Source of the DNA: Thalassia testudinum
Lineage: Eukaryota > Streptophyta > Magnoliopsida > Alismatales > Hydrocharitaceae
DNA length: 64,000 nt
NCBI GenBank assembly: GCA_037157565.1
Contig: JAZHRO010000013.1
Location: 76,873,501 to 76,937,500 of the forward strand
Direction of reading: 5' to 3'
Part shown: piece after piece, positions 1-10,951 of the stretch
How positions within the stretch are numbered: the first letter of the stretch is position 1
Layout of the letters: each line of letters starts with the position of its first letter
Program-made: the position numbers and the translations under genes
Notes under the pieces: generated by a model
Seen by the model: only the letters and a program-made list of their open reading frames with translations
The model's database searches: none
What the model was told of the DNA's origin: nothing

Positions 1-45
1 CTTAAGTTTTTGCTAAGGGACTAGCAAAAGCTAGGCATGGGGGTA
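1..45 (+). mobile_element. 3' internal tip and polypurine tract of a family A element that begins before the window
   Basis: This stretch is nearly identical to the minus-strand internal end of element N1 at 47747-47790. It ends in a purine run (AGGCATGGGGGTA), which in LTR retrotransposons primes plus-strand DNA synthesis, directly before the TG that opens the next LTR. The window therefore opens inside a close relative of N1 in the opposite orientation, most of which lies outside. Confidence 0.85.
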
Positions 46-62
46 TGATGAGAACCTCATCA
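46..62 (+). repeat. Terminal palindrome of the LTR (TGATGAG aac CTCATCA)
   Basis: The first 17 bases of the LTR form a perfect 7-bp inverted repeat. Comparable palindromes open most LTRs of the window with co-varying arms: 13756-13772, 16366-16382, 25917-25933, 27141-27160, 34741-34757, 47730-47746, 54951-54967, 57472-57488. They sit at the U3 outer end, where integrase must bind; the role is inferred. Confidence 0.75.
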
Positions 63-736
63 TGAGCCATAACTAGCTCATTTTGACCTAATACAAAGGA
101 TAAAAGCTCCTACATATCTCAAGGAAAGGCTTAACTCAGAGAATTCTGAGTTTAAGAAGAAAACAAGTCATAAGGGGTAAAAATGCAATTTTACCAGTAT
201 AATCTGCATACAGGGTAATTCAGGGCCCAAACATAGGTCAAAGCAACTTAATAAGAATAAAAGTGGGATGAGATGATCTAGCAAGGGCTACAGCAATTCC
301 AAGAAACTAAATGATAATCTGTAACCCTAAAACAACCCACTTCAATTCACGAGGTTCGAGGCAAAGTAAAAATAGAATAAATCCTCTAAAATTCATAGAA
401 AAATAATCTCTAGGGTTTATAACCTTCAATTTGGCCTTCAGAACCCATTTTGACCTACATTGAGAACCATGCCCAATTAATAACTTAATTTGGGTTTTTG
501 CATAAATTGACCGGTCAAACAAGGTTTAATATAGAAATGAAATTCACCATCAGATTCCTTAGGTCCTAATTAATCATGTATAAAAACTTGAGCCTAAGAA
601 GAAACCTCCTTGACCGACTTTACACTTTGGTCCTCATATATTTACTTTTTGGCCCTCAACTTTTGAACCGTCGCATTTTGGCCCCTAACTCTCCTTCGTT
701 CTTTGCGTTCAGGTCCCCCTGCAAAACCTGCCAGCA

Positions 737-945
737 CCATGCTCCGGCGACCATGCGCGGAGCATGGCGCCGCGTAGGGTGAGGGGGAAAGCCTGGCAAG
801 TAAACCGGGGGTGCCCTGCGTCGTCAGCCGTCGCAGGGACACCCCCTGGTCGCTGTAGCCCACCATACCGGCCGTGCGAACGCACGGACGGTATGGCTTT
901 TCGTCTCCGGCCATCCTCCGGCGAGGGAGACACGTCGTCTCCCTC
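737..945 (+). repeat. Array of four long hairpins upstream of the LTR TATA box
   Basis: Four inverted repeats follow one another: 737-767 (CCATGCTCCG/CGGAGCATGG), 807-846 (14 pairs with one bulge, GGGGGTG.../...CACCCCC), 863-896 (CCATACCG-CCGTGCG, 15 pairs with one mismatch and loop AA) and 923-945 (GAGGGAGAC/GTCTCCCTC). The array ends 24 bp before the TATA box. It is present in the same order in the family A LTRs at 10979, 45024 and 52244, with some compensatory base changes. The function is unknown. Confidence 0.8.
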
Positions 946-969
946 CGCCTTCCTCCCTGTTTTGATCCC

Positions 970-977
970 TATAAATA
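970..977 (+). promoter_or_regulatory. TATA box of the family A LTR (TATAAATA)
   Basis: TATAAATA sits in a CCC-rich context after the hairpin array, at the position expected for an LTR core promoter. The same word occurs on the minus strand at the same place in both N1 LTRs. The RNA start would lie about 30 bp downstream. Confidence 0.7.
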
Positions 978-1222
978 CCCCCCGTCGCTCCACCGACCGG
1001 GGCAGCTCAGATCTGATGGAGAAAACCCCCAACTTTCCTCTCTTCTCACTCCGGCAGACGCTCACCAGCTCCGGCGGTTCCTCCCCCTCCTCCTCTTCGC
1101 TCTGCCGCAATACCAGCAGCAGAGACTTCCTCCCCTGCTCTTCCCGCGCCACGCCGCACCCAGCTGGCGCCTCTCCGGCTCTCTGCTCGCCGCTGCCCCT
1201 TTCCCTGAGCATCTTCTTCTCC

Positions 1223-1247
1223 GGCGATAGTCGATACGACTGTCGCC
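1223..1247 (+). repeat. Leader hairpin, 11-bp stem with 3-base loop
   Basis: GGCGATAGTCG and CGACTGTCGCC pair around the loop ATA with one G-U pair. It lies about 245 bp after the TATA box, inside the predicted transcript. Both N1 LTRs hold the same hairpin with a perfect stem (46543-46567 and 53764-53788), so the structure is conserved while one base pair changes. Confidence 0.7.
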
Positions 1248-2279
1248 CTGCTGCTCCCCCTTCGTCCCTGCAAGTAAGCTAGAATTACTTCCCTTCCTCT
1301 CCTCTTTCTTTCCCCGGTTTCAATTTGTTCAATTAAGCCCTCGACCCACCCTGACCATCGTCACCCCCTTCGTCTCCGGCCACCCTCCGGCGAGATGCCC
1401 CCATCGCTCCACAGCCTCACACGCCTCGCCGACCCTCACCGAACCTCCGCCTCATCACACTGAGCACCCCCCACCCCTCCACTGCCACTCCACACCTCCG
1501 TAACGCTCCCCCAAACAAACCCATTTCTCCGGTTGCAGTCCAACCTAGGGCTGTCGCCAGACACCACCTTGCGGCTTGCCGCACAGCTCCACACCTTCGC
1601 CGTGCCACGACGAAGGTTCCCCAGTAGTTTGATCAGGCCGAGAGGCCATATTCGTGTCCGACAGGTTCTGAGGCTCGACCGCCATTAACGCACATTGAAG
1701 CAGCTTCTCCCGCGCTCCAGGCTTGAGGACTCCAGGTCTCCAGCTGCTGCGGATTACGGGGAGTCCTGCGAAGGCAGCCAGCCAGCAACCGACGCAAATC
1801 GAAGCCGCAGCTGCAGAAGCAAGGCCGCGGTCTTCCAGCAGGCGCACGCGAGGAGAGGCCTCCGTTTAGTCCCACATCGGTAAGCCTCACAACCTTTTCA
1901 CCGTTTGAATTGATTTTGTGAATAAGCCTTACTGCCTCAGCACACGGGGTGAGGTCCCCTTCACCCGCCCGGTTACCAGGTCTCGTTCGCGCTCACGCCC
2001 CGCGGACCTGACCCGACCCGACTTAGACTGACCTGCACTCCTCGCCCACCACGCACGCCGGTGGGCCTGGACCCGGGCGCGACCCGTACCCGACTACCCG
2101 GCAGCTCTGGGAGAGCTTTCCCAAGAGTGGTTTCAGAGAGAGAGAGACGCGGGGGGGGAGAGGGTAGAGTAGGTTTTGTCCTCTGACGTAAGCTTTGAAG
2201 TGTGCAGGCACAGGTGAAGAAGAAGGTCCGCGGAAGAAGAAGGAAGCTGAGGGAGACACTGTAGCAACAAGCAGTTTAA

Positions 2280-2305
2280 GTCGTCTGATTTGGAAATCAG
2301 ACGAC
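2280..2305 (+). repeat. U5 hairpin, perfect 12-bp stem with 2-base loop
   Basis: GTCGTCTGATTT pairs perfectly with AAATCAGACGAC around the loop GG. A matching 11-pair hairpin is at 11397-11422 in the LTR at 10979. It follows the block CTGTAGCA and precedes a purine-rich tract in the LTR. Confidence 0.7.
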
Positions 2306-2701
2306 GTCCTGAAGGGAAAAGAAGAAAGAAGGAGATCTGAAGAACAACAGAAGAAGGCGAGGCAGAGGAGAACACAAAAGAACAAAGGAACAGCTGGAAG
2401 AAGAAGAAGAGCATCACCACTGCAGAAGAAGAACATCACCTCTGCAGACAAAGAAGAAGAAGATCTGAGACGAGGAGAAACAAAGAGAAAAGAAGACAAC
2501 AAATTCTTTCTCTCTCTTTCTTTATTTTTGTAAAAGAAACATGTATATCTCTAGAATACAACTTGCTCCCTGAGTTCGACCTCGGGAACTCTTTTCCGAG
2601 TAAAAAAAAATTTATATATTTGAAATGATGGCAACAACTGGCTATACTACGACGCTATAACAATAAAACCCGATTGTCAACACAACGACCATCACTTCAC
2701 A

Positions 2702-2960
2702 TGTCCTTCACCCTTGAAAAAGAAATAACTTGCCTTAGGTTTCTTATGTTTGCCTTTGGATGAAGAACTGGCAGCGGCATCCTTTGCCCTATTATTTTTA
2801 AAACTAGTAACCAAAATGAGCACTCTCAGGAAATAAGCTCAAAATTGGTAACCCAAACTTGTCTTGCTTGAGTCTCTCCTCTCTTGCACACAATGAGAAA
2901 TGAGCTCATTAAAAGTCCATTTCTTATTTTGACAGTTATAGCTGACTTTAAACTGTCCAT
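2702..2960 (-). pseudogene. gag: Ty1/copia gag remnant with decayed zinc knuckle
   Basis: Translated on the minus strand, this stretch reads as the C-terminal part of a copia gag: SYNCQNKKWTFNELISHCV, then a lysine-rich spacer (KGKHKKPKAS), then YFFFKGEGHVK, which matches the CCHC nucleocapsid knuckle (C-x2-C-x4-H-x4-C) with both early cysteines replaced. At least one in-frame stop is present. The sequence is cut at 2699 by the LTR to its left, which must have inserted into an older copia element. It has no function now. Confidence 0.72.
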
Positions 2961-4852
2961 ATTATGTAGGAAGGGATATTAAAATGTTAACGTGCTTTAA
3001 TCAAATTTAAAAATATACGTCATAGTCATATACTAGGAGCAACAAAATTATATGAATACCATTATTTCGTTATTTACAACTGAACTTGTATTAGGCATAA
3101 ACTCTCAAAATTTCACAAGTTTGCAATCGCACCGTTAATATTCCAATTAACGAGATAAAATCAAGTGTGAAGAAAAATAGTCATTTAGTGCTCAATTGAA
3201 GAAAGTAATTGAGTACTTATTTCATTAAGCACTAAGTAAACATTATCAATAGTGTTTGAATAAAGTCTAGCAATAAAAATTTATTTAAAGTCAAAGTGTA
3301 AATCAAATGATCAGTTGTTGCAATTGGGCCCTTGGAGTGTTGCAAATAGGTCCCTTCGATTTTTATTTCTTTACATTCACGCCCTTGCCAGCATTTAGAG
3401 AGTGCAACCTTCTCCTTCGTAGTCGCCGGTGAGTCATGCTAGAGCGTGGCTGGAATCGTGCTCCGTTGGTCAGTTATCGTGAATGAATGGTAGAAGAGCT
3501 CTGTTGGACCATCACCGATGTGTTGGTGGTGGCTGTTGGCCGGTTGGAGGTGACATACGTGATGGACAACGGCGAGAGAAGATGTGGATCCAATCTAGTG
3601 AGTGTTGAGGCGGTGTCTCAGTGCACGAAATCACCCTTGAAAGGGTGCAAAATATTCCTCGTGTGCTTGAGAAGCTTTGCTGCTCGAGGGTGTAGGTGGT
3701 GGCCAGTCAAAGGTGAGGGAAACAGTCGTGGTGTAGGAGGTCAACTAGTCGAAGGAGGCATCGAAACTCTCAACCAAAGGGTCAAGAAGAGTTTTCACAC
3801 CTTGCTGAAGAGGATGGTGGTGTCAATTTGTAGTAGGGGTACCTAAAAAGGGCCACTGGACTCGAAGAAGAGAGTGGCGGCAGTGAGCATCTGGTGGAGG
3901 CCTCGAGGTGAGTGCTTTTGCTCACCAAGATGCGTGGAAGCTTTTGAGGTGGTTGACGTCGAGCGAGAGGGTGTGGGCGTAGAGATGCACGGGTACCAGA
4001 GTTGACATCGGACGCCTGGCTAGGTGCAAGGGTGATGACAGAGTTTAGGGTCGAATCCTACTTCTAAAGGGATGAGACTATTCTAGAGGGAGAGAGGAAG
4101 AGAGAGATCTACCTAGGATATGACAAGGAGGATGAGAAGGTGGCCGGCGTGGGTGGCCAGTTGTGAAGAAGAAGAAGGGGATGACTAAGAAATTGGAGCA
4201 AACGAGGGGTCGTTGGAGGTTAAAGCTTTGTGTAAAGCTTCACACGATGAAGAGGAAGAGAAACCCTCTTCCAATTTCAGCTGAAGAGCGATCAGCAAAG
4301 GTGGAAGAAGAGCTCCAAGGTTGTCATCAATGGCGATGTCGAAGAAGAGAAGAGGTGGAGACGTGCCTGACTTGACGAGGAAGGCTAGAGGAGGTTGGCC
4401 AAGCTTTATAAGTGCTAAGCGTAGAGGTTTGTGAACAATACGTGGCCTTTTCGTGGCCCCAGTTGGAGAGTCAATGTGTAATCTAGAAACTACTTTGGTC
4501 GCCGATTGCAACCTTGGTTGACGACCAAATGAGCTGGAAAAAGTCTCCATGTGTAGAGCTACGAAAGGGGAAGCTCTCCACTAATTTTGGGGGGGATTCA
4601 ATGTGAGGTTAGGGAGAAATCCTCGCCCAAATATGCAGGCTCATGCAAGCTTCTTCTATTAGAGGAGGAAGACGGCTGTTGTCAACATGACGTCAGCCAG
4701 GGACCACATTGAAAGAAAATTGGACCAAATTGTAATAATTCAAAAGTGAAGGCCCGAAATGCAAAATAAGTGAAGATGATGCCCAATTAGTCACAATTTT
4801 TTAGGGCAACCTAAATTGAACCCAAAGAATTTATTAGTGACTTTAAAACTGT
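2961..4852. other. Unassigned degenerate repeat sequence
   Basis: I recognise no gene here. Bases 2961-3300 are AT-rich and featureless. Bases 3310-3420 resemble the pre-promoter 'gggtccctaa...' text of LTRs in plus orientation, while 4690-4800 resemble the same text in minus orientation, so the block may be two decayed LTR pieces facing each other. A 119-codon frame at 3487-3846 has no family resemblance and no neighbouring gene signals. Confidence 0.4.
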
Positions 4853-5720
4853 ATGATGACGTCTTTCACTGTACATCCTTTCTGAGAGACGTTATGACTA
4901 ATTAAAGCTAGGTAATTAGTAATTCACTGCATATTTCTCTCTGGCTGATGATGGCTAATTAGTAATTCACTGTACATCCTTTCTGAGAGAAATATAGAAA
5001 ATAGGGGTAAAACTGCAATTTTAACAGCATATCTAAATTGTAGAACAATCACGGGTTTTCTCAAGGGTCTATTAAAGGTCAAATGGTCCTAAAAGTCTAA
5101 AAAGAGGATCCGTACAGACAGAAACGAGTTTTCACGTGTTTCGAGAATTAAATGAATCCGAAACCTAAAAATAGACCCACTTCATTAGTTGAGGTTTTGG
5201 TTAGGATAAAATTCACCTAAACCCTCTAAAATTCATAGAAAAATATTCTCTAGGGTTTGATACCTTCAAATTAACCATCAGAACTCGTCTTGACCCAAAA
5301 CAGAGCCATAGACAAACTTTTGCCCTAATTTGGGTTTTTACATAAATTACCCAGTCAAATGAGGTAAAAAAAAAAATCCAACTTCACCATTGTATTTCTT
5401 AGGTCCAAATTATATTTGTATCAAAATTTAGACCCAACCTGAGATTGTTTCGACATATTTTGCACTTTGGTCCAAGTCTAACTTTCTTTATCTCCAATAG
5501 CCCCTCAACTTTTGAATTCTTCACAAAAAGACCCCCAACTTCTTTGTCTTCTTCACAAAAAGGTCCCCACTGTGCATGAACTCCTAATCCTAAAGCTCCG
5601 GCGATAATCAACCAAAGATTTCTCCTTGATTAATTGATAAAACAGTCTCAAATTAGAACCGGAGAGTCCTTATGGAATTCCCTTTTCAACAAATCAGATC
5701 TTGCCTTCCAAGACATTCCC

Positions 5721-5748
5721 AATCTCTCATGCGAACGCATGAGAGATT
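5721..5748 (+). repeat. Perfect 13-bp hairpin about 85 bp before the TATA box
   Basis: AATCTCTCATGCG pairs perfectly with CGCATGAGAGATT around the loop AA. It occupies the promoter-proximal position that in family A LTRs holds the CCGTGCG/CGCACGG hairpin; both have GCGAACGC at the tip. Confidence 0.75.
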
Positions 5749-5833
5749 TGAGCACTCTCATAGGTTTCCTACTCCGATAAGCCTTCCAAGCTTGGAAAGC
5801 TTACTTCCCAAGCTCTAACCGCTCCCTGAGGCC

Positions 5834-5841
5834 TATATAAG
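5834..5841 (+). promoter_or_regulatory. TATA box of the LTR at 4853
   Basis: TATATAAG lies in GCCTATATAAGGATCC, the position equivalent to the core promoters of the related LTRs. Confidence 0.6.
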
Positions 5842-7654
5842 GATCCCTAAGGCCTGCCTGTTCTTCTCAACAAGGTTTGGGGGCCAAAACCCTCTTCAAA
5901 ACTCCACCTCCGACCCCGCTCTGCCTTAGCTCCAACGAGCTCCTCCCTCTGTCGCTCTCCAGCCTCCCAACGGCCAAATTGGGAGTGCCATTATCTTCGT
6001 CTCCTTTGTCTGCACCTGGTGTGCCAAAGCCAGGGTCGTCCTCCCCTCTCTTCCTCGCCATCCACCCCCTCCAGAGCGCCTTCTTCCACGGCACCAGCCT
6101 GCCAACTCCAATTGCCAATCCTACCCTTTCGTCTATTAAATTAGGGTTAGTTTAGTTAGTTTAACATCTTAGGTTAGTTTTACACCCCAAAAACCAAAAA
6201 ATAATCCCTCGACACCACCGTTCACCCTCATCTTCTCCATCTCTGGCCACTCCTCTGGCGGGGAGTTCTATACGCTACTCACCATTGCCTTGACCCAGAT
6301 ACCAAAACCCCTCAAGTAATTGAAGGGATTGGACTCTCCATCACCTCCCCACTAACTCACCGAGGTCATATGACCTCCATACACACATGCCATACTACAC
6401 CCACCACCACGTTCGTCGTCACACAGCGAAGCTGCTAAACCATCTGACGCAGCCGTAAGGCCCTTTTTCTTGAGTTTCAGGTACCAAGTCGAGCCCGCCA
6501 TTGACGCTGTGCTTTGAGCAAGCTTGGAGCTTGCCACAACACTCACTTGCTCCATTTGCTCAATCTAGGCTGTGCGGAATCACCTAAGGCACTACCCCAG
6601 GTGGTCAATTGGAGGCCTTGACCCCGTTAGCTGCGGTAATTGAAGGAAGGAGCCCTGCAATTAGCCACACCAATCAGGGGATTTTCCTCGCTGCAGACGC
6701 CTGCAAGGAAGGATAGTGGGATTAGTCCCACCTCGTTGGTTGAAAAGGAGACGTAGTGGCATAAATTAAAAAAGTGACAGAGGCTCTTCGCCTCAAGTCA
6801 CACAGGGGGGTGAGGTCCCCCGCACCCCCTCACATGCCTCCCCCATGACACTGTGCACGCGGGTCTGGTCTGATCCGTTTACTTGCTTAAGCTCACACCT
6901 CGGTTGCGATCCACGCTCACAGCCCTGGTCCCAAGTGCACTCATACCCAATATCCGAATACCCGGTACTGTAAATTGGCCCTGGAAGGGCGGGATAGAGG
7001 CGAACCTAGAGAGAGAAATGAGAGACAGCGTGCAAGGTTAAGGGGGGTTTTGCTCTTCAGTGTTCTCGACACTTAATCGATTCAGAGGTGAGTTACCCCT
7101 GTGCATCAGAATGGCCAAGGCAAGGAAGAAAGAAGAAGAAGAGGAGAGGCAAAAGAAGAAGCAGAGAAAGAGAGAAGCCAAGGTAGAAGAAAGAGGAGAA
7201 CCGTAAAAGAAGAAGAAGAGTAGAGCAACAGAAGAGAAAGCAAGGAAGAAGAACAAGCAGAAGAAAAATAAAAAAGGAGCACTGTAGAAACGTCTTTTAA
7301 GATGCCTGATTGAAAAATCAGATGTCTGATCATCAGTTCGTTCATTTGATTATATTTGAGTAATTGCTATATGTGTTAGACTAATAATTGGTGATCCAAA
7401 TCACCATTATTTTGTCTAGAATTCTTTTTAACTCATCATCTACTCATGCCATACATTGTATATTAGTTTTTGAGTAATCAATTGTGCCCATTTATATTAT
7501 TTGTTGATATTAGAGCGTGAATTCCATATTTTCTCCTAGCGAACGACCTTGGACTTCATTCGAGTTATAAATTTTATCTGTTATTCGAGCTATTTTTGAG
7601 GAATTATTACTACAACTAACACATATCTTAAAACCTCGATTTAGCCTGTCAGCA

Positions 7655-8152
7655 GTATGTTCACCCCTTGCTCCAGATCTGATCCAACTGCTGATCTTTG
7701 GATTTGAGCTACGCACGTTCCTCTCTTTCCATCCCCACCGTAAGGCTTACTCCTTGTGCTTGTGCTTTGGTGACTTTAAGTCATCTGGTTGGCTTGGTTG
7801 ATGTCTGATATTGTGGACATATTGGCCTTGAGGATTACTGGTTGACTATTGGAAAATTTGGCTTGGTTGAGCCGTTGAGTATCCTGTGATATGTACTTAA
7901 ATGTGGGAATTATGTGGTAATTTAAATCACCATTTTTAGGTTTCAAAATCTTCTTTTTATCTCATTGACCTTTTGAGATACAATTGCTACTATTGAATAT
8001 CATTTTGAGTAGATTCTATTCATTGAATATCTTTATTGTAATTAATCATTGTGCTCATCTATTTCATATTTCGATTAGTATGTGAATTCCACATTTGCTC
8101 CCTGTGAACGACCTCGAACTCACTTCTATTTTCGATATTATAAATTTAAATG
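7655..8152 (+). mobile_element. E1 5' LTR, remaining part before the solo-LTR insertion
   Basis: From about 7795 the sequence matches 62810-63165 of the E1 3' LTR base for base apart from scattered substitutions. The last five bases, AAATG, are the target-site duplication of the solo LTR that follows. Bases 7655-7794 are not clearly matched in the 3' LTR. Confidence 0.75.
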
Positions 8153-10875
8153 TGTTGTAGCGATCTATCGAGGGTTTATATTATTGTCGTCGTAGTTCAA
8201 ATTCTCAATCAATCAAGCAACAGATACAATTTATAAACTCAGAATCAAGAAATGAAGTCCGAAGTCGAACACAGGGAGCAAGTATTGTAATTCACACGCT
8301 AATCGAAATGAATGTATATATGAGCACAAGAATTTAAGCACAATAATGATATTCAATGAATACTAATCTTTCACATTAAATATTCAATGATGCTTAATGT
8401 ATCTAGCAATTGCAAGGAACATAAAGGAAAGAGAATTTAAAACAATGGTGATTTAGATAATCACTAATCCTCTTAATTACGCATGCATGAAATATTTCAA
8501 TTCAATTGTAACCATATTACTTAAATAATACAACAGTATCTCAAATAAACTCAAATCAGATGTCGGGCATTTATCATCAGACGACTTAAGTTCAGTCCTG
8601 CTACAGTGCTCTATAGAGAGCCTTCTCCTTTAGCTCCTCCTCTTCTTCTTCTTCTTCGACTCTCCTTCTTCTCTTCACAGAACCTTCTCCTCTTCTTCTT
8701 TTCTTCGTTTCCTTCTCACGTACAAGGGGAACACACCCCTCTTAGCAGGTAAGTGTCTGCACAGTGTTAAACATCAAAGTGCAAAACCCACCCCTCCCCT
8801 GCTCTCTCTCTCTTTCCTGCCTCTTCCGCTCTCAGATATTCAGGTCATTACCGGGTATTCGGATCATGAACAGTGACCGAGGCTACAGGGGGTGTGTGGT
8901 AGCCGAGGAGTGCTCGATAGGTCGGGTTAACGAGTCGTGCAGGTGAATGGGGACCCGACCCCCTTGTACTGGGCGAGAAGCTCTAATCACAAAATCATAA
9001 TAAGCGTGTGCGGGCGTCTTTCCTTCACCAATGTGGGACTATCTCCACAGGCCTTCTCTTCGCGTGTGTGCAGCTGTGAAGATGCCTCTAATTAGCACAA
9101 CAGCTGAGGTTGTGATGCTCAATTGAAGGCCTGGAGAACTGCCTGGATCTACTCCACGTGACCTGGGAGTACCACTAGGTTGTCTCGACGTCGGAGGAGC
9201 TCGGTTGTGGTCGAGGATGGTGGCGGCAACGGCGGCGAACCAGTGAAGACCTAGAACACGAATACAGGATCAAAGGCCCCAGTTAAATAGCTCCTTAGCT
9301 TCGCCAAAGTACAACAAAGGTGATGGTGGTGTTTACGTGGAGGATGGTGGCATGTAGAGGGCAGTCGGTGACGGAGATAAAGGGGTGTAGGTGGATGGTT
9401 TGGATGGGCGAAAGGGTGAAATAGGAGAGGGCTTTTGGTCATGGTGGTGTGGCGGAGGTTGTGGACTTGGTGGCGAGTTGTTTGGTGGCTTGTGGAGGTG
9501 GGGCGGACTCGCTGGAGGTGTGGCTGGAGATGGAGACGAAGGTGGTGTAGGGTGGCGGCGTGAGTCAAATTGAATGATAAATGAGATAAAAAGAAAGTAG
9601 AGAGAGAAAGGAACTTAACTAATCCTAAACTAATGGTCGAAAGGGACGGAGAGGCGCCGCCTTTGATTGGCCGATGTCGAAGAAGGGGAAGTCTCCGGTG
9701 GTCAAACAGTGAGGAGGAAGGAGATCTGGGAGCCTTCGCTTTGGCTGGTGAGAGGCGGATGAAGATGAGGAAGAAGATGGGCCACTTGTTTTGTCCATCT
9801 AATGGCCAGAAGAAGGGGGTCGAGGAAGCTCACTGGAGCTAGGTTGGAGAGGGGCCGGAGGTAGGGATTTGAAGATGGTTTTGGCCCCAAACCTTGCTAA
9901 GGAAGAGCAGAATCTGTCGTAGGTTCTTTTATAGGCCCTAAGGAGGAGTTCCAAGCTTGGAAACCAAGCTTAAAACTCTATGGTTTTCGCACAAGTAGGA
10001 TATACAAACCTTGGAAAGGTTCGCATGAGGATTTGGGCATGAATTAGGATTCATGACTGGTCCCATTTGGAAGGGAATTCCTTAAGGAATCTCCCTTTCA
10101 AATTTGGGATTGTTTGATTGAGAAACAAGCGAGAAAATCTCGCTCGAATCTCGTCGGTGAGCTGCAGCTACTCCTAATGGTGGCAGCGACCTATATGTGA
10201 AGGTGATGACAAAGTTAGGGACTTGTTCGCATATAATTCAAAAAGCTAGGGGTGTGTATGTAAGAAAAAGAGTAAGACTGAACTAGAATGCAAACTAGGT
10301 CAAGATAATCTCTGATTGAGCCCAAATTTTGGTACAAACCTAATTTGGACCTGAGAAATCTGATGGTAAGTTGGATTTTGGTTTTGACCAAGTTTGACTG
10401 AGTAATTTACGCAGAAACCCAAATTAGGGTAACTCTTTGTTTAAGACTATTTTCGGTCAAAATGGGTTCCAAAGGTCAAATTAAAGGTGCCAAATCTTAT
10501 ATAATATTTTACTATGATTTTTAGAAGGTTGAGGTGAATTTTATCCTTACCAGAACCTCAGTTAATTAAGCAGATTTGTTTTTAGGCTTCAGATGTCCAT
10601 TAATTCTTGAAATGCGTGAAAACACGTTTTGTTCTACATGAACCCACTTATTAGACATTAATGACCATTTGAGCATTAATTAACCCCTAAAAAAATCCAT
10701 GGTTATTCTGCATTTATGATATAATGGTACAATTACAATTTTAACCTTGGTTTTATGTTTAACTCTCAGAAAAGATATGCAATGAATTACGGTCTTCTGG
10801 CAGTTATGTAGGAGCATTTATCAATGGCTTATGACTAATTAAGGCTAAATACAGTTGATGGTGACATTATCATCA
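8153..10875 (-). mobile_element. Solo LTR, minus orientation, TSD AAATG
   Basis: The insert runs from TGTTGTAGCG to ATTATCATCA, 2723 bp, flanked by AAATG at 8148-8152 and 10876-10880. The E1 3' LTR shows the uninterrupted sequence near 63160, so the borders are certain. A minus-strand TATA box is at 9926-9933 and no internal region or second LTR is present, so a full element was probably reduced to one LTR by recombination. Text near 8230-8280 (tcgaacacagggagcaag) is shared with the minus-oriented LTRs of E3 and N1. The reading frames inside are noncoding LTR sequence. Confidence 0.93.
9926..9933 (-). promoter_or_regulatory. TATA box of the solo LTR at 8153 (TATAAAAG on minus)
   Basis: On the minus strand GGCCTATAAAAGAACC reads as a core promoter. 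A CCAAGCTTGG palindrome lies just upstream at about 9951-9960, as near the E2 and E3 promoters. Confidence 0.6.
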
Positions 10876-10880
10876 AAATG

Positions 10881-10948
10881 CTGTATTGATTTTCATCACT
10901 GTACTACGATGCGTTATTTTCCTAAACTCAATGATTTTTGACCCAACA
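10881..10948 (+). mobile_element. E1 5' LTR, terminal part after the insertion
   Basis: It matches the last 67 bases of the E1 3' LTR (63168-63235), including CACTGTACTACGATGC and the end ACCCAACA. The primer-binding site begins 3 bases later. Confidence 0.85.
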
Positions 10949-10951
10949 TTT

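Larger units (their letters stand above)
46..2699 (+). mobile_element. 3' LTR, family A (relative of the N1 LTR)
   Basis: It begins TGATGAGAACC right after the polypurine tract and ends CATCACTTCA, the TG...CA boundaries of an LTR. U3 is very close to the reverse complement of both N1 LTRs; R/U5 is more diverged but keeps the same order of parts: hairpin block, TATA box, GC-rich leader, AG/GA-rich tract, and an end resembling the N1 LTR start in reverse. Transcription would run rightwards. The left target-site copy is outside the window, so the right target duplication (CATGT if 5 bp) cannot be confirmed. The short reading frames inside are GC-rich or purine-rich noncoding sequence. Confidence 0.9.
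4853..7654 (+). mobile_element. LTR related to the E2 LTR family, probably solo
   Basis: U3 text (e.g. 5200-5270) closely matches the LTRs of E2, a TATA box lies at 5834, and the end (GAGTTATAAATTTTATCTG to CCTGTCAGCA) matches E2 LTR ends. No primer-binding site follows, so it is a solo or truncated LTR. GTATG directly follows the right end and also occurs at 4851-4855 overlapping the proposed TG start, so a 5-bp target duplication with small loss is possible but unproven. The first about 150 bases are scrambled by a local duplication (TTCACTG..CATCCTTTCTGAGAG twice). Confidence 0.65.

Noticed and set aside
3487..3846. A possible small host gene of 119 codons
   Set aside because: No recognisable domain, no splice or promoter context, and the surroundings look like decayed LTR sequence.
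5220..5260. Telomere-like words (CCCTAAA, AAACCCTA) scattered through the window
   Set aside because: They occur singly as part of the shared U3 text of several LTR families and never as a tandem array.
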